A stretch of 64,000 nucleotides of DNA from Paraburkholderia kururiensis JCM 10599 = LMG 19447 (GTDB taxonomy: Bacteria; Pseudomonadota; Gammaproteobacteria; Burkholderiales; Burkholderiaceae), in assembly GCF_003986935.1 (NCBI RefSeq), contig NZ_RJZE01000003.1:186001-250000 (forward strand), given 5' to 3'. Positions 7,103 through 15,839 of this stretch are shown piece by piece (the stretch's first letter is position 1; every line of letters begins with the position of its first letter). The notes beneath the pieces are model-generated. The model searched no databases. It saw only the letters and a list, made by a program, of their open reading frames with translations, and had not been told where the DNA came from. A program made the translations under genes and the position numbers.

Positions 7103-9247
7103 TTACCGGACTTCTCTGAGATGGAAGAGGCGATGCTTGTCGAGCGTGGTCGCGAAACCCTTCGGAACCACGAAGGTGGTGGCATCCGATTCGATGATCG
7201 CGGGGCCCACGATCTCGTTGTCCGGCTTGAGCGCCTCCATGCGCCAGACCACCGCGTCGTGCCACTGCTTGTGGCGATAGAGCTTGCGCGTGCCGACGCG
7301 CGCGGTCTGCGGCGGCGTGGGACCGCCCGAGGCGTCCTCGGGCAGCACCGGTTTTTGCGTGAGCACCATGCCGCGCATGATTGCGCCCGTCACCGAAAAG
7401 CCCAGTTCGGGAGAGCGCGCCGAGCTGGCGTAGACGCGTCCGTAGGTGTCTTCGAACGCGGTCACGATACGGTCCCAGTCCTGCGCGGTGGCCGCGCTCG
7501 CGATGGGCGACTCGATCTCCAGGTCGTTGAGCTGCCCCATGTACTGCATGCGAAAGCCCGGCCGCAGAATCACGTCTTTCTCGCTGAAGCCGTTGATGCG
7601 GAATTCCTCGATCACTTTCGCCGTGAGTTCGGCCCACGCCTTCTGGATGGTCTGCGCGGCCGCTGCCTTGTCGGCATCGGACGCCGCCTGGGGCAGCGCA
7701 AGATCTACGCTCTTGTCGTAGCGATATTCGAAATCCGCGCATGCGCAGCCGAACGCCGAGAAGCCCGCGGCCCAGGCCGGCACGACGACGTCCTTGAAAC
7801 CGAGCCCTTCCGTGTAGCCATAGGTGTGCACGGGCCCGGCCCCGCCGTATGAGAAGCAGACGAACTCGGTCGGGTTGTAGCCTTTGGCGCTGACGTTCGA
7901 GCGCAGGTACTCGCGAAGCTGCAGATCGAGCAGTTCGATCACGCCGGCCGCGGCGTCTTCGACGGTGAGGTGAAGCGGATCGGCGATCTGCGTCTTGATG
8001 TGTTGGCGTGCGCGTTCCACGTCGAGCTTGATCTGACCGCCCAGGAAGTTTGCGGGGTTCAGATAGCCGAGCACGACATGGCAGTCGGACACCGAAACCG
8101 TGGTGAGGCCGCTGTCGGGCCAGCAGGTGCCCACGCGATAGCCCGCGCTGTCCGGCCCGAGCTTGATGGAGCCGCTGTACGGGTCGAGCCGCACGAAGCT
8201 GCCCGCGCCCGCACCCACCGAGTCCATCGTGACGAGCGGCAGCGAAAGAACGAGGCGCGCCATGTCCGGGTCCGAAGCAATCGCGAAGTTGCCCTTCGTG
8301 ATGAGCGCCATGTCGAACGACGTGCCGCCGATATCCGAGCACGCGATGTTGTCGTAGCCGAGCGCCTCGCCCAGCAGCTTCGAGCCGATCACGCCGCCAA
8401 TAGGCCCCGAAACGATCGTGCGCGCAAGCTCCTTCGCCTTCCAGCTGATCGTGCCGCCGTGCGTGGCCATCACTCGCAGGTCGAACTTCGCGCCGTGCTT
8501 CTGGAAGCGGTCGCTGACCTTCTTGAGCGTCTGCCGCGAAGGCTCGGCCGCGTAGGCTTCGAGCACCGTCGTGTTCATGCGGTGGCTTTCCTTGCGCTGC
8601 GGGTAGTAGTCCACCGAGGCGAACACCGGCACGTCCGCACGAATCGACTTCAGTTCGTCGCGCACGATGTCGCGTGCCTGCCGCTCGCTCGTCGCGTTCT
8701 TGTGAGACTGCAGGAAGCAGATCACGATGGCCTTCGCGCCGGCTGCCGCCAGTTCGCGCGTGGCCTGCCGGACCTCCGCTTCGCGCAGCGGGATCACGAC
8801 GTCGCCCTGCACGTCGGTGCGCTCCGTCACGCCGCGCGTACGCGCGAGCGGCACGAGCGGTTCGTCATAACGATGCGTGTTCAGGTGGATGCGCTCCTCC
8901 AGCGCATAGCCGAGGTAGCTCTGGATCGCGCGCCCCATCAGATGCACGTGCTCGAAGCCCTTGTTCACGAGCAAGCCCACGTCGAGCCCCTTGCGCTGCA
9001 CCACGCGGTTGAGCATGGCCGTGCCGGAATACACGCACGTCACGAGTTCCGGGTAGACCTGATCGACGTCGCGCTGCCAGTGGGCGAGCGCGTCCTGCGA
9101 CGAATTGAAGATGGCGAGCGACTCGTCTTCGGGATTGCTCTGCGCCTTGCCGACGACGAACCGCCCGTCCGCACGCACGAAAAAGGTATCGGTCATCGTG
9201 CCGCCGGCATCGATGCCCAACACCTGGACTTGCGAAAGCCCTTCCAT
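7103..9247 (-). CDS. acxA: Acetone carboxylase beta subunit (HyuA-like ATPase)
   Basis: 714 residues. The start at 9247 (MEGLSQVQV) is chosen because GGAG lies eight bases upstream; a start at 9274 is possible but lacks a ribosome site. The N-terminus has GIDAGGTMTDTFF, the phosphate-binding loop of the ASKHA fold shared with hydantoinase A and 5-oxoprolinase; later GGTISWKAKEL and CSDIGGTSFDMA complete the nucleotide site. In acetone carboxylase this subunit uses ATP to phosphorylate acetone and bicarbonate. It is the first gene of the operon, transcribed from the sigma-54 promoter at 9334-9349. Confidence 0.95.
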   Translation of the reverse strand: MEGLSQVQVLGIDAGGTMTDTFFVRADGRFVVGKAQSNPEDESLAIFNSSQDALAHWQRDVDQVYPELVTCVYSGTAMLNRVVQRKGLDVGLLVNKGFEHVHLMGRAIQSYLGYALEERIHLNTHRYDEPLVPLARTRGVTERTDVQGDVVIPLREAEVRQATRELAAAGAKAIVICFLQSHKNATSERQARDIVRDELKSIRADVPVFASVDYYPQRKESHRMNTTVLEAYAAEPSRQTLKKVSDRFQKHGAKFDLRVMATHGGTISWKAKELARTIVSGPIGGVIGSKLLGEALGYDNIACSDIGGTSFDMALITKGNFAIASDPDMARLVLSLPLVTMDSVGAGAGSFVRLDPYSGSIKLGPDSAGYRVGTCWPDSGLTTVSVSDCHVVLGYLNPANFLGGQIKLDVERARQHIKTQIADPLHLTVEDAAAGVIELLDLQLREYLRSNVSAKGYNPTEFVCFSYGGAGPVHTYGYTEGLGFKDVVVPAWAAGFSAFGCACADFEYRYDKSVDLALPQAASDADKAAAAQTIQKAWAELTAKVIEEFRINGFSEKDVILRPGFRMQYMGQLNDLEIESPIASAATAQDWDRIVTAFEDTYGRVYASSARSPELGFSVTGAIMRGMVLTQKPVLPEDASGGPTPPQTARVGTRKLYRHKQWHDAVVWRMEALKPDNEIVGPAIIESDATTFVVPKGFATTLDKHRLFHLREVR

Positions 9248-9333
9248 GTTTTCGTCTCCAAAGATTGGTGTCATGTCGTCGCGGCAGCCACCGCGACACG
9301 ACCACGCCGCATCTGCGACGCCGACGCGCTTTG

Positions 9334-9349
9334 TGCAACAGGCATGCCA
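9334..9349 (-). promoter_or_regulatory. Sigma-54 (-24/-12) promoter of acxABC
   Basis: On the minus strand the sequence is TGGCATGCCTGTTGCA. It matches the TGGCAC-N5-TTGC consensus, with exactly ten bases between the invariant GG and GC. Transcription would start near 9322, giving an mRNA leader of about 75 bases before the acxA ATG. This fits the sigma-54 activator encoded just beyond acxC. Confidence 0.85.
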
Positions 9350-9468
9350 TCGCGTGCTGTTCGGCTCGCCGCCGGGCTCGCGAGTCGCTTATGGCAAGGC
9401 TTTGGGTGAATGTGGGTCGGGTTCGACGGAAGGCGTGAATCGCCGTTGCGGAGGTCGGACGGACGGAA

Positions 9469-9491
9469 TCCGGACAATCGTGCAGTCCGGA
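9469..9491. promoter_or_regulatory. Candidate activator binding site (enhancer) of the acx promoter
   Basis: A perfect inverted repeat TCCGGAC-N9-GTCCGGA centred about 145 bases upstream of the -12 element of the acx promoter. That is the usual distance for a Fis-type sigma-54 activator site. Binding by the AcxR-like protein is an inference from position and symmetry. Confidence 0.5.
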
Positions 9492-9687
9492 AATCGGTCG
9501 TTTTGCGGGCGGGGTAGACTAACGCGATTTCCAACGCGAGCCGTTCACCATGCTGGGCGGCGCACGCTATCAACCCGGTACGCCCGCATTTGACGAATCA
9601 CATAGCGCTCCTCCCGATCCCACAGACGGCACGGTGCGCCAGAACAGATCGACATAGGCCCGGCGGCACCTCTGCGACGGTTGTGGG

Positions 9688-12483
9688 ATGACCAAGCCGA
9701 CTAAGAAAGCAGCCGTGCCGCCGCAAGCGCGCACGGATGAAACGCCATTGATGCCGCTGGCGCTGGAAGGCCGGGAGCACGATATCGCCCTGATCAATCA
9801 TCTGATCGATCAGATCGACCGGGGCGGCTCAACGCTCGTTATCACCGGCGAGCCCGGAATCGGAAAATCCGCGCTGCTCGAAGTCGCGAAACATCGGGCG
9901 GCCGAGCGCGGCATTGCCGTGCTGACGATGACCGGCGTGCGGGCCGAAGTCCATTTGCCGTTCGCCGCACTCGAACTTGCGCTACGCCCGCTCATGAAGC
10001 GGGCAGCGAGCCTCGTGCCCCGGCAGCGCTCGGCCTTGCTCACGGCCTTCGGCGTCCGCGACGACGTGGGGCCGCCGGACATCTTCCTCGTGGCGCTCGC
10101 AACGCTGACGCTGCTGAGCGCCACCAGCAAGCCCGTGCTGCTTGTTGCCGACGACGTGCAATGGCTGGATCAGGAAACCTATGACGTGCTGGCCTTCATC
10201 TCGCGCCGATTGAGTGCGGACTCCGTCGTTCTGCTCGTGGCCATGCGCGACGACTTCAACCGTTCCTTTGGGGATGCATCCACGCTGCGGCTGCGGCTTT
10301 CAGGACTGAACGAAGCCGATGCGGAGCGGCTGCTGGACAGCCATGCCCCGCACCTTCCGGCCGACCTGCGCAGCCGTTTTCTCCAGGAGGCGGCGGGCAA
10401 TCCGCTGGCTTTGCTGGAACTGCCTCACGGCGAACGCGCCGGGCCGCTCCAGGACGCGCCCTGGCTGCCGCTGACAGAGCGCCTGGAGCGCGCCTTTTCG
10501 AGCCGTTTGTCCGACCTTCCGGATGCGGCGCGAATGCTGCTGTTCGTCGCCGCCGAAAACGACGGCACCTCGCTCCACGAAATCATCTCTGCGGGCGAAG
10601 CCGTGCTCGGCAAGCAGTCGGGCTTCGACGCCCTGTCGCCAGCTATTGCCGCCGGGCTGATCCAGATCGACGGAACGGAGGTGCGGTTCCGGCACCCGCT
10701 CGTTCGGTCCGCGATGCACCAGGCGGCAGATCCGGCCACGCGCCAAAAGATTCACGCGGCGCTTGCGGCGACCATTCAGGATCAGGTGGACCGTCGGCTG
10801 TGGCATCGTGCGGCCGCCACCATCGGAACCGACGACGCACTCGCCGAAGACTACGACCGCATGGCGGCGCGCGCGCTGCGGCGCGGCGCCGTGGCCATGG
10901 CGATCGAGGTGCTGGAAAACGCGGCGCGTCTGAGCAGCACGGCGAGCGCGAGGACCGACCGGCTCTTGCGAGCGGCCGAACTCGCAGCCGATCTGAGCCA
11001 GCCGGAACTGCTGGAGCGTCTGCTGCGCCAGGCCGACGTGGACACCACCGATCAACTCGCCTCAGCGCGCGTGGGCTGGTGCCGTGAGATCAGTCAGCCT
11101 TCCGCGATCAGCGATCCGGCGAAGATACCGGCTCTGATCGACTTCGCGGCTCGGGCCGACGCCGCAGGGGCGAAAGATCTGGCGGGCAATCTGGTGTGGC
11201 GCGCCGCGCAACGCTGCTGGTGGAGCGGTGCAAGCGACGAACTGGGCGCGAGGGTTCTGGCTGCGGCAAGCCGGCTAGCGTTGCCGCAGACCGATCCGCG
11301 CTCGATCGCCATCTCCGCCTACGTCGAGCCCCTGCACCTGGGCGGCGCCTTGCATGCAAGGCTGCGGCAGCTTGCGGAAACAAGAGATGGCGACCCCGCC
11401 GTTGCGCGCATTCTGGGCAGCACGGCCAATGTCATCGGCGCCTTCGACCTTGGCGTCAGTTTTCTCTCGGAGTCGAGTGCCGCACTGCGGGAACAGGGGC
11501 GACTCAGCGACCTCGCCCGCGTACTCTTCGCGCAGGCGTGGGCCGAGATGGAGGTGGGCAACTGGACGAGCGCAATGCGCGAAGCCGAGGAAGCCGTCCG
11601 CTTTGCCGAAGAGACAGGCGGCACGCCGTGGATCGCCGCGGCCACAATCGTGAAAGCGAGGCTGGCAGGCATGCAGGGCAACGTCGAGCAATCCGAGGCC
11701 TTCGCGGCGCAGGCCGAACGCCTCGCGCTCTCCCTAGGCGCCAGCTTCCTGCTCGCGATGTTGCAGGTGGCGCGCGGCATCTCGGCAATCGGAGCGGGCC
11801 GGCATTGGGAGGCATACGAACACCTGCGGCGCCTTTTCATCCCTTCAGACCCGGCCTTCAACTCCGGTCTGCAGTTCTTTGGACTCGCGGACTTCGTGGA
11901 AGCCGGCGTTTTTTCCGGCAACGCGGACGCCGCGCGCCGCGCAATTGAAGAAGCGGAACGTATCTCGGCCCCGATGCCCGTGCCGTGGGTCAAGACCATG
12001 CTGAATTACGGCAAGGCGCTGCTCGCGGCGCCCGCCGACGCCGAGCCGTTCTTCCTGGAAGGTCTCGGGCCGGGCGCGAAGAACTGGCCGTTCCTGCGTG
12101 GACGGCTGCTGCTCGCGTACGGCGAATGGCTGCGTCGCCAGCGCAGGTCGGCGAAGGCAAGAGCGCCGCTGCGAGAAGCGCGCGACATCTTCGATGCGCT
12201 CGGTGCCTCGCCTTGGTGCAATCGCGCGCGCGAGGAACTGCGAGCCTCGGGCGAAACCAGCCGCCGGCGAACGGAGCGCGCATGGGAGACGCTCACCCCG
12301 CAAGAGCTTCACATCGCGCAACTCGCGGCCGATGGACTGTCGAACAAGGAGATCGGCGTCAGGCTGTATCTGTCTCACCGCACTGTCGGCTATCACCTTC
12401 GCCAGATTTTTGCGAAGACTGGAATCACGTCACGGTCTTCGCTGGGCTCCATTGTTGCCAAGGTCGAGAACCCGGCTGGGTGA
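9688..12483 (+). CDS. Large ATPase-type LuxR family regulator (LAL/MalT-like)
   Basis: 931 residues. An N-terminal AAA/NACHT-like ATPase has Walker A GEPGIGKSA (54-62) and Walker B VLLVADDVQWLD (about 148-160). A long helical TPR-like middle region follows (about 350-850). A C-terminal LuxR helix-turn-helix (about 868-925; LTPQELHIAQLAADGLSNKEI) completes it. This architecture is that of LAL regulators, ATP-dependent inducer-responsive activators. No strong ribosome site precedes the ATG, so the start is less certain. A secreted esterase gene follows 86 bases downstream and may be its target; the inducer is unknown. Confidence 0.9.
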   Translation: MTKPTKKAAVPPQARTDETPLMPLALEGREHDIALINHLIDQIDRGGSTLVITGEPGIGKSALLEVAKHRAAERGIAVLTMTGVRAEVHLPFAALELALRPLMKRAASLVPRQRSALLTAFGVRDDVGPPDIFLVALATLTLLSATSKPVLLVADDVQWLDQETYDVLAFISRRLSADSVVLLVAMRDDFNRSFGDASTLRLRLSGLNEADAERLLDSHAPHLPADLRSRFLQEAAGNPLALLELPHGERAGPLQDAPWLPLTERLERAFSSRLSDLPDAARMLLFVAAENDGTSLHEIISAGEAVLGKQSGFDALSPAIAAGLIQIDGTEVRFRHPLVRSAMHQAADPATRQKIHAALAATIQDQVDRRLWHRAAATIGTDDALAEDYDRMAARALRRGAVAMAIEVLENAARLSSTASARTDRLLRAAELAADLSQPELLERLLRQADVDTTDQLASARVGWCREISQPSAISDPAKIPALIDFAARADAAGAKDLAGNLVWRAAQRCWWSGASDELGARVLAAASRLALPQTDPRSIAISAYVEPLHLGGALHARLRQLAETRDGDPAVARILGSTANVIGAFDLGVSFLSESSAALREQGRLSDLARVLFAQAWAEMEVGNWTSAMREAEEAVRFAEETGGTPWIAAATIVKARLAGMQGNVEQSEAFAAQAERLALSLGASFLLAMLQVARGISAIGAGRHWEAYEHLRRLFIPSDPAFNSGLQFFGLADFVEAGVFSGNADAARRAIEEAERISAPMPVPWVKTMLNYGKALLAAPADAEPFFLEGLGPGAKNWPFLRGRLLLAYGEWLRRQRRSAKARAPLREARDIFDALGASPWCNRAREELRASGETSRRRTERAWETLTPQELHIAQLAADGLSNKEIGVRLYLSHRTVGYHLRQIFAKTGITSRSSLGSIVAKVENPAG

Positions 12484-12569
12484 CGGCCTATCCGTCATCG
12501 GACTGGTCATTTGACAGAAGCGAGGGTCGGCTGCGCCGAGCACACTAGGTCACTCCAACCCGGAGACTT

Positions 12570-13610
12570 ATGACCATGAAGCTCGTGTTCTCACTCGCAG
12601 CACTGACCCTCGGAGCAGCCCTCATGACGCAAACCGCCTTTGCGGCGCCGGACGCAGCCACCGACCCCCGGATCGACCCACAGGTTCGCGCCTTTCTGCG
12701 GGACATCAACAAGGACACGAGCCCGTTCTGGGAACTCCCTCAGCCGAAGCCGCAGGACATCCTGACCGCGCTGCAGAACAAGACGCCGGTCGATATGTCC
12801 GGGGTGAGCACAACCGAACAGACCATCACGCAGGATGGTCAAACCGTGAAGATCTACATCATGAAGCCGGAGCAGGTGGCCGGTAAGCCGGGCGTGCTGC
12901 TGTTCATCCACGGCGGCGTGTGGATCGTCGGCAACTTCCAGAACCATCAGCGTCTGTTGCGGGACCTGGTGGTCAACTCCGGGCAGATCGGCGTATTCGT
13001 CGAATACACCTCCTTGCCTGCGGCGCGCTTTCCTACCCAGCTCGATCAGTCCTATGCCGTACTGAAGTGGGTAGCGGCCCATGCCGAAGAATTCGGCGCG
13101 GACGGCAGCCGCATTGCCGTGGCGGGCAATTCCGTGGGCGGCAACATGACCGCGGCGCTCACGCTCATGGCCAAAGACCGCGGCGGCCCGAAGATCAGCT
13201 ATCAGGTGCTGATGATCCCCGCGACGGATGCGAGCGTGGACACCGCGTCCTACCACGAATACGGAACCGGGCGGTTCCTTGCCCGCGCGTTCATGAAGTA
13301 CGGCTGGGATCTGTACGCACCGGGCGCCGCCGAGCGCAACAACCCGTATGTCTCGCCGCTGCGCGCGAGCCTGCAGCAGTTGCGCGGACTTCCGCCCGCG
13401 CTCGTCATCACCGCGGAAAACGACCCGTTGCGCGACGAAGGCGAGGCCTACGCCCGCAAGCTCAAGGAGGCCGGCGTTTCGGTGATCGCTACGCGCTACA
13501 ACGGGATGATTCACGACTTCGTCCTGTTGAACGGCATTCAAAGCGACCCGGAGCCGCAGGCCGCCATCCACCAGATGTCGGCGCAGATCAAGGCGCATCT
13601 CGCGCCCTGA
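12570..13610 (+). CDS. Secreted alpha/beta hydrolase (HSL/esterase family)
   Basis: 346 residues with an N-terminal signal peptide (hydrophobic stretch 5-24 ending at AFA-A). The catalytic features of hormone-sensitive-lipase-type esterases are present: the oxyanion motif HGG (114-116), nucleophile Ser188 in GNSVGG (the family usually has GDSAGG), an Asp in ENDPLRDE (about 289) and a His in IHDF (about 318). It probably hydrolyses small esters in the periplasm. The first ATG lies four bases after GGAG and a second at 12576 ten bases after it; either could be used. It may be controlled by the LuxR-type regulator directly upstream. Confidence 0.88.
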   Translation: MTMKLVFSLAALTLGAALMTQTAFAAPDAATDPRIDPQVRAFLRDINKDTSPFWELPQPKPQDILTALQNKTPVDMSGVSTTEQTITQDGQTVKIYIMKPEQVAGKPGVLLFIHGGVWIVGNFQNHQRLLRDLVVNSGQIGVFVEYTSLPAARFPTQLDQSYAVLKWVAAHAEEFGADGSRIAVAGNSVGGNMTAALTLMAKDRGGPKISYQVLMIPATDASVDTASYHEYGTGRFLARAFMKYGWDLYAPGAAERNNPYVSPLRASLQQLRGLPPALVITAENDPLRDEGEAYARKLKEAGVSVIATRYNGMIHDFVLLNGIQSDPEPQAAIHQMSAQIKAHLAP

Positions 13611-13626
13611 GCGGGTCTGTCCAGCC

Positions 13627-14430
13627 ATGAAGTGCCTGCTCGCCATGCTCCCGGTGACGATTGCCGGTATCGTCAACCGCAGACGAAACAGCGGGTCGCC
13701 GTGCAAGGCGGCGCGCGTCACGACCTGTGGCGAGATGGCCGCCATGGTTGCGCACGAACTGGGGCAGCCGCTTGCTGCAATCGGCGCAGAAAGCGCCGCG
13801 GCGCTGAACTGGCTGGGCAGGGATTCGCCCGACATCGGCAACACGTTGTCGTGTCTGCAGCGTATTACGGCCGAATGCCAGCGCGCCGCCGAGATCATCC
13901 GGCACCTGCGCGCGCTGACCATGCGCACGCCGCCGCACGTCACGCCGCTCTTCATCAACGACGTCGTCGAAGACGTCGTCCCGCTCGTGCGGCGCGAACT
14001 CCTGAATCACGACGTTACGCTCAAGACAAAGCTCGATCCCGACTTGGGCCCGGCCCTGGGCGACCGTATTCAGCTTGCGCAGGTGATCGTGAATCTCGTG
14101 ATGAACGGCATTCAGGCAATGGATCGAGCGGCCGGTCCCGCACGCGAGCTTGTCATCGAATCGCGCTGCGACCATCGCGGCCACGTCGTCGCCGTGCGCG
14201 ATTCGGGATCAGGCATCCACGCCGAAAACGCCGAGAGGCTTTTCGAGCCGTTCTTTACGACGAAGCCCGACGGCCTGGGCCTGGGGTTGTCGATCTGCCG
14301 AACCATCATTCAATCGCTGGGGGGCGAAATTTCGATGAAGAACAATGACGGGCCTGGCGCCACCGTGGAATTCAGCGTGCCCGCGGCAAACGCCATGCCT
14401 TGCGAGTTCGACAGACGGAGCACGGCATGA
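13627..14430 (+). CDS. Histidine kinase lacking a sensor domain
   Basis: 267 residues. It contains a complete kinase core: H-box VAHELGQPLAAI with His43, N-box NLVMNGIQAM, G1 DSGSGI, F-box FEPFFTTK and G2 GLGLGLSICRT. The first 29 residues are not homologous to its paralogue at 15829-17658; similarity begins sharply at ARVTTCGEMAAM (residue 29 on), that is at the dimerisation helix. No PAS or membrane segments precede it and there is no clear ribosome site. It is therefore either a truncated kinase or a cytosolic kinase taking its signal from another protein. Its stop overlaps the start of the response regulator gene (ATGA), so the pair is coupled. Confidence 0.82.
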   Translation: MKCLLAMLPVTIAGIVNRRRNSGSPCKAARVTTCGEMAAMVAHELGQPLAAIGAESAAALNWLGRDSPDIGNTLSCLQRITAECQRAAEIIRHLRALTMRTPPHVTPLFINDVVEDVVPLVRRELLNHDVTLKTKLDPDLGPALGDRIQLAQVIVNLVMNGIQAMDRAAGPARELVIESRCDHRGHVVAVRDSGSGIHAENAERLFEPFFTTKPDGLGLGLSICRTIIQSLGGEISMKNNDGPGATVEFSVPAANAMPCEFDRRSTA

Positions 14431-15083
14431 CGGGAACGCCAGGCGGCGCGAACGAGCCGACCGTCTTCGTGATAGACGACGACAGCGCGATGCGTCAGGC
14501 CGTCGAATCGCTGCTCGACTCGGTGGGTTTGAACGTGAAGCTGTTCGCCACGGCGCAAGCGTTCCTCGCGCTCGAGTTGCCCGACGCACCAGGCTGCGTC
14601 GTGCTCGACGTTCGGCTCAGGGGGCAAAGCGGACTGGCGGTGCAGCGGCAGATTGCGCACAGACTGCGCCTTCCCGTAATCCTGATGACGGCGCATGGCG
14701 ACATTGCCATGTCGGTTGAGGCCATGAAGGCGGGAGCCATCGACTTCCTGACGAAACCGTTCCGGGCTCAGGACATGATCGATGCGGTCACCCGCGCGCT
14801 GGAGACCGACCGCAAGCGGCGCGCCGCCGAACGGTCCGCGGCCATCCTGCGTGCATGCTACGAACTGCTGACGCCGCGGGAGCGCACCATCATGACGATG
14901 GTGGCGAACGGCTTGCTGAACAGGCAGATCGCAGACGAATTGAATCTGAGCGAGATCACGGTGAAACTGCATCGCGGCCAGGCGATGAGGAAAATGAAGT
15001 CGCCGTCGCTCGCCGATTTCGTGCTGAAGGCCGACGCGCTGGGCCTCGTCGATCGCGAGAGGCGGCAGGCGGAGAATGGTTGA
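14427..15083 (+). CDS. FixJ-family response regulator
   Basis: 218 residues. Receiver domain with DDD (17-19), phospho-acceptor Asp61 and Lys110, then a LuxR/FixJ-type helix-turn-helix (about 150-205; LTPRERTIMTMVANGLLNRQIA). The start at 14427 overlaps the kinase stop codon (ATGA). It should be phosphorylated by the sensorless kinase. It is a close paralogue of the regulator at 15165-15839, to which it runs convergently. Confidence 0.92.
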   Translation: MTGTPGGANEPTVFVIDDDSAMRQAVESLLDSVGLNVKLFATAQAFLALELPDAPGCVVLDVRLRGQSGLAVQRQIAHRLRLPVILMTAHGDIAMSVEAMKAGAIDFLTKPFRAQDMIDAVTRALETDRKRRAAERSAAILRACYELLTPRERTIMTMVANGLLNRQIADELNLSEITVKLHRGQAMRKMKSPSLADFVLKADALGLVDRERRQAENG

Positions 15084-15164
15084 AGGCGCGGTTGAATGTG
15101 CGACTGAATACGCGCCAACGAGCGAGTCTCGCTGAAGGCAACCGCCATCATGCGACAAGCAGAT

Positions 15165-15839
15165 TCAACTGCTCCGAACCTTCGCCGCCGCAGCGGCTTC
15201 CCCCGGCTGATTGATGCCCAGTGCCTCTGCCTTGCGTACGAAGTCGGCCAATGAACGCGATTCCATCTTCCTCATGGCCTGGCCGCGGTGAATCTTCACG
15301 GTGATTTCGCTCAGGTTCATTTCAGCTGCAATCTGCTTGTTCATCAGACCGCTCGCCACAAAGGCCATCACTTCGCGTTCGCGTGCCGACAACGTCGCGT
15401 AACGGCGACGAAGCTCTGCAAGCGACCGGTGCTCGCTTCTCCACTGCTCGTCCCGCGCAAGCGCAGCGGTCACGGCGTCCAGCATGTCCTGCTCGCGAAA
15501 CGGCTTGGCGAGAAAATCCATTGCGCCCGCCTTCATCGCCTTCACCGACATCGCGATGTCGCCATACGCGGTCATGAAAATGACCGGCAGATGCAGGTCC
15601 GCAGCCGCGATCTGCTCCTGAACCGCGAGACCGCTCTGGCCTTTCAGGCGCACGTCGAGAATGAGGCAGCTCGGCACGTCCGGTTTGTCGAACGCGAGAA
15701 ATTCCTGCGCCGACGCAAACGCCTCCACGCGCAATCCCACCGACCGAAGCAGCATGTCGACCGCCGTTCGCATCGACTCGTCGTCGTCGACGACATAGAC
15801 GATGGATTGCCCGGCTGGATCTTCCGCGTCAGTGCTCAT
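15165..15839 (-). CDS. FixJ-family response regulator
   Basis: 224 residues: receiver with DDD (18-20), phospho-acceptor Asp62 and Lys111, then a LuxR-type helix-turn-helix (LSAREREVMAFVASGLMNKQIA). The ATG at 15839 lies inside the 3' end of the kinase gene (11-base overlap) with GAGGAAA upstream, so the two are translationally coupled. It shares long stretches with the regulator at 14427-15083 (LRGQSGLAVQ/LKGQSGLAVQ, LNLSEITVK, HRGQAMRKM). Confidence 0.93.
   Translation of the reverse strand: MSTDAEDPAGQSIVYVVDDDESMRTAVDMLLRSVGLRVEAFASAQEFLAFDKPDVPSCLILDVRLKGQSGLAVQEQIAAADLHLPVIFMTAYGDIAMSVKAMKAGAMDFLAKPFREQDMLDAVTAALARDEQWRSEHRSLAELRRRYATLSAREREVMAFVASGLMNKQIAAEMNLSEITVKIHRGQAMRKMESRSLADFVRKAEALGINQPGEAAAAAKVRSS

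Larger units (their letters stand above)
9248..9687. other. acx control region and upstream region of the LuxR-type gene
   Basis: 440 bases between the divergent acxA and the LuxR-type regulator, without a gene. It holds the sigma-54 promoter of acxA, a 23-base inverted repeat about 130 bases further upstream, and the unmarked promoter of the LuxR-type gene. Confidence 0.75.

Noticed and set aside
4767..8342. 1191-residue ORF extending acxB upstream into acxA
   Set aside because: The part beyond 7091 is another frame of acxA, with Arg/Gly/His-rich shadow composition; a good ribosome site marks the start at 7091.
7970..9409. 479-residue plus-strand ORF opposite acxA
   Set aside because: It is the antisense frame of acxA caused by high GC; His/Arg/Val-rich with no motif.
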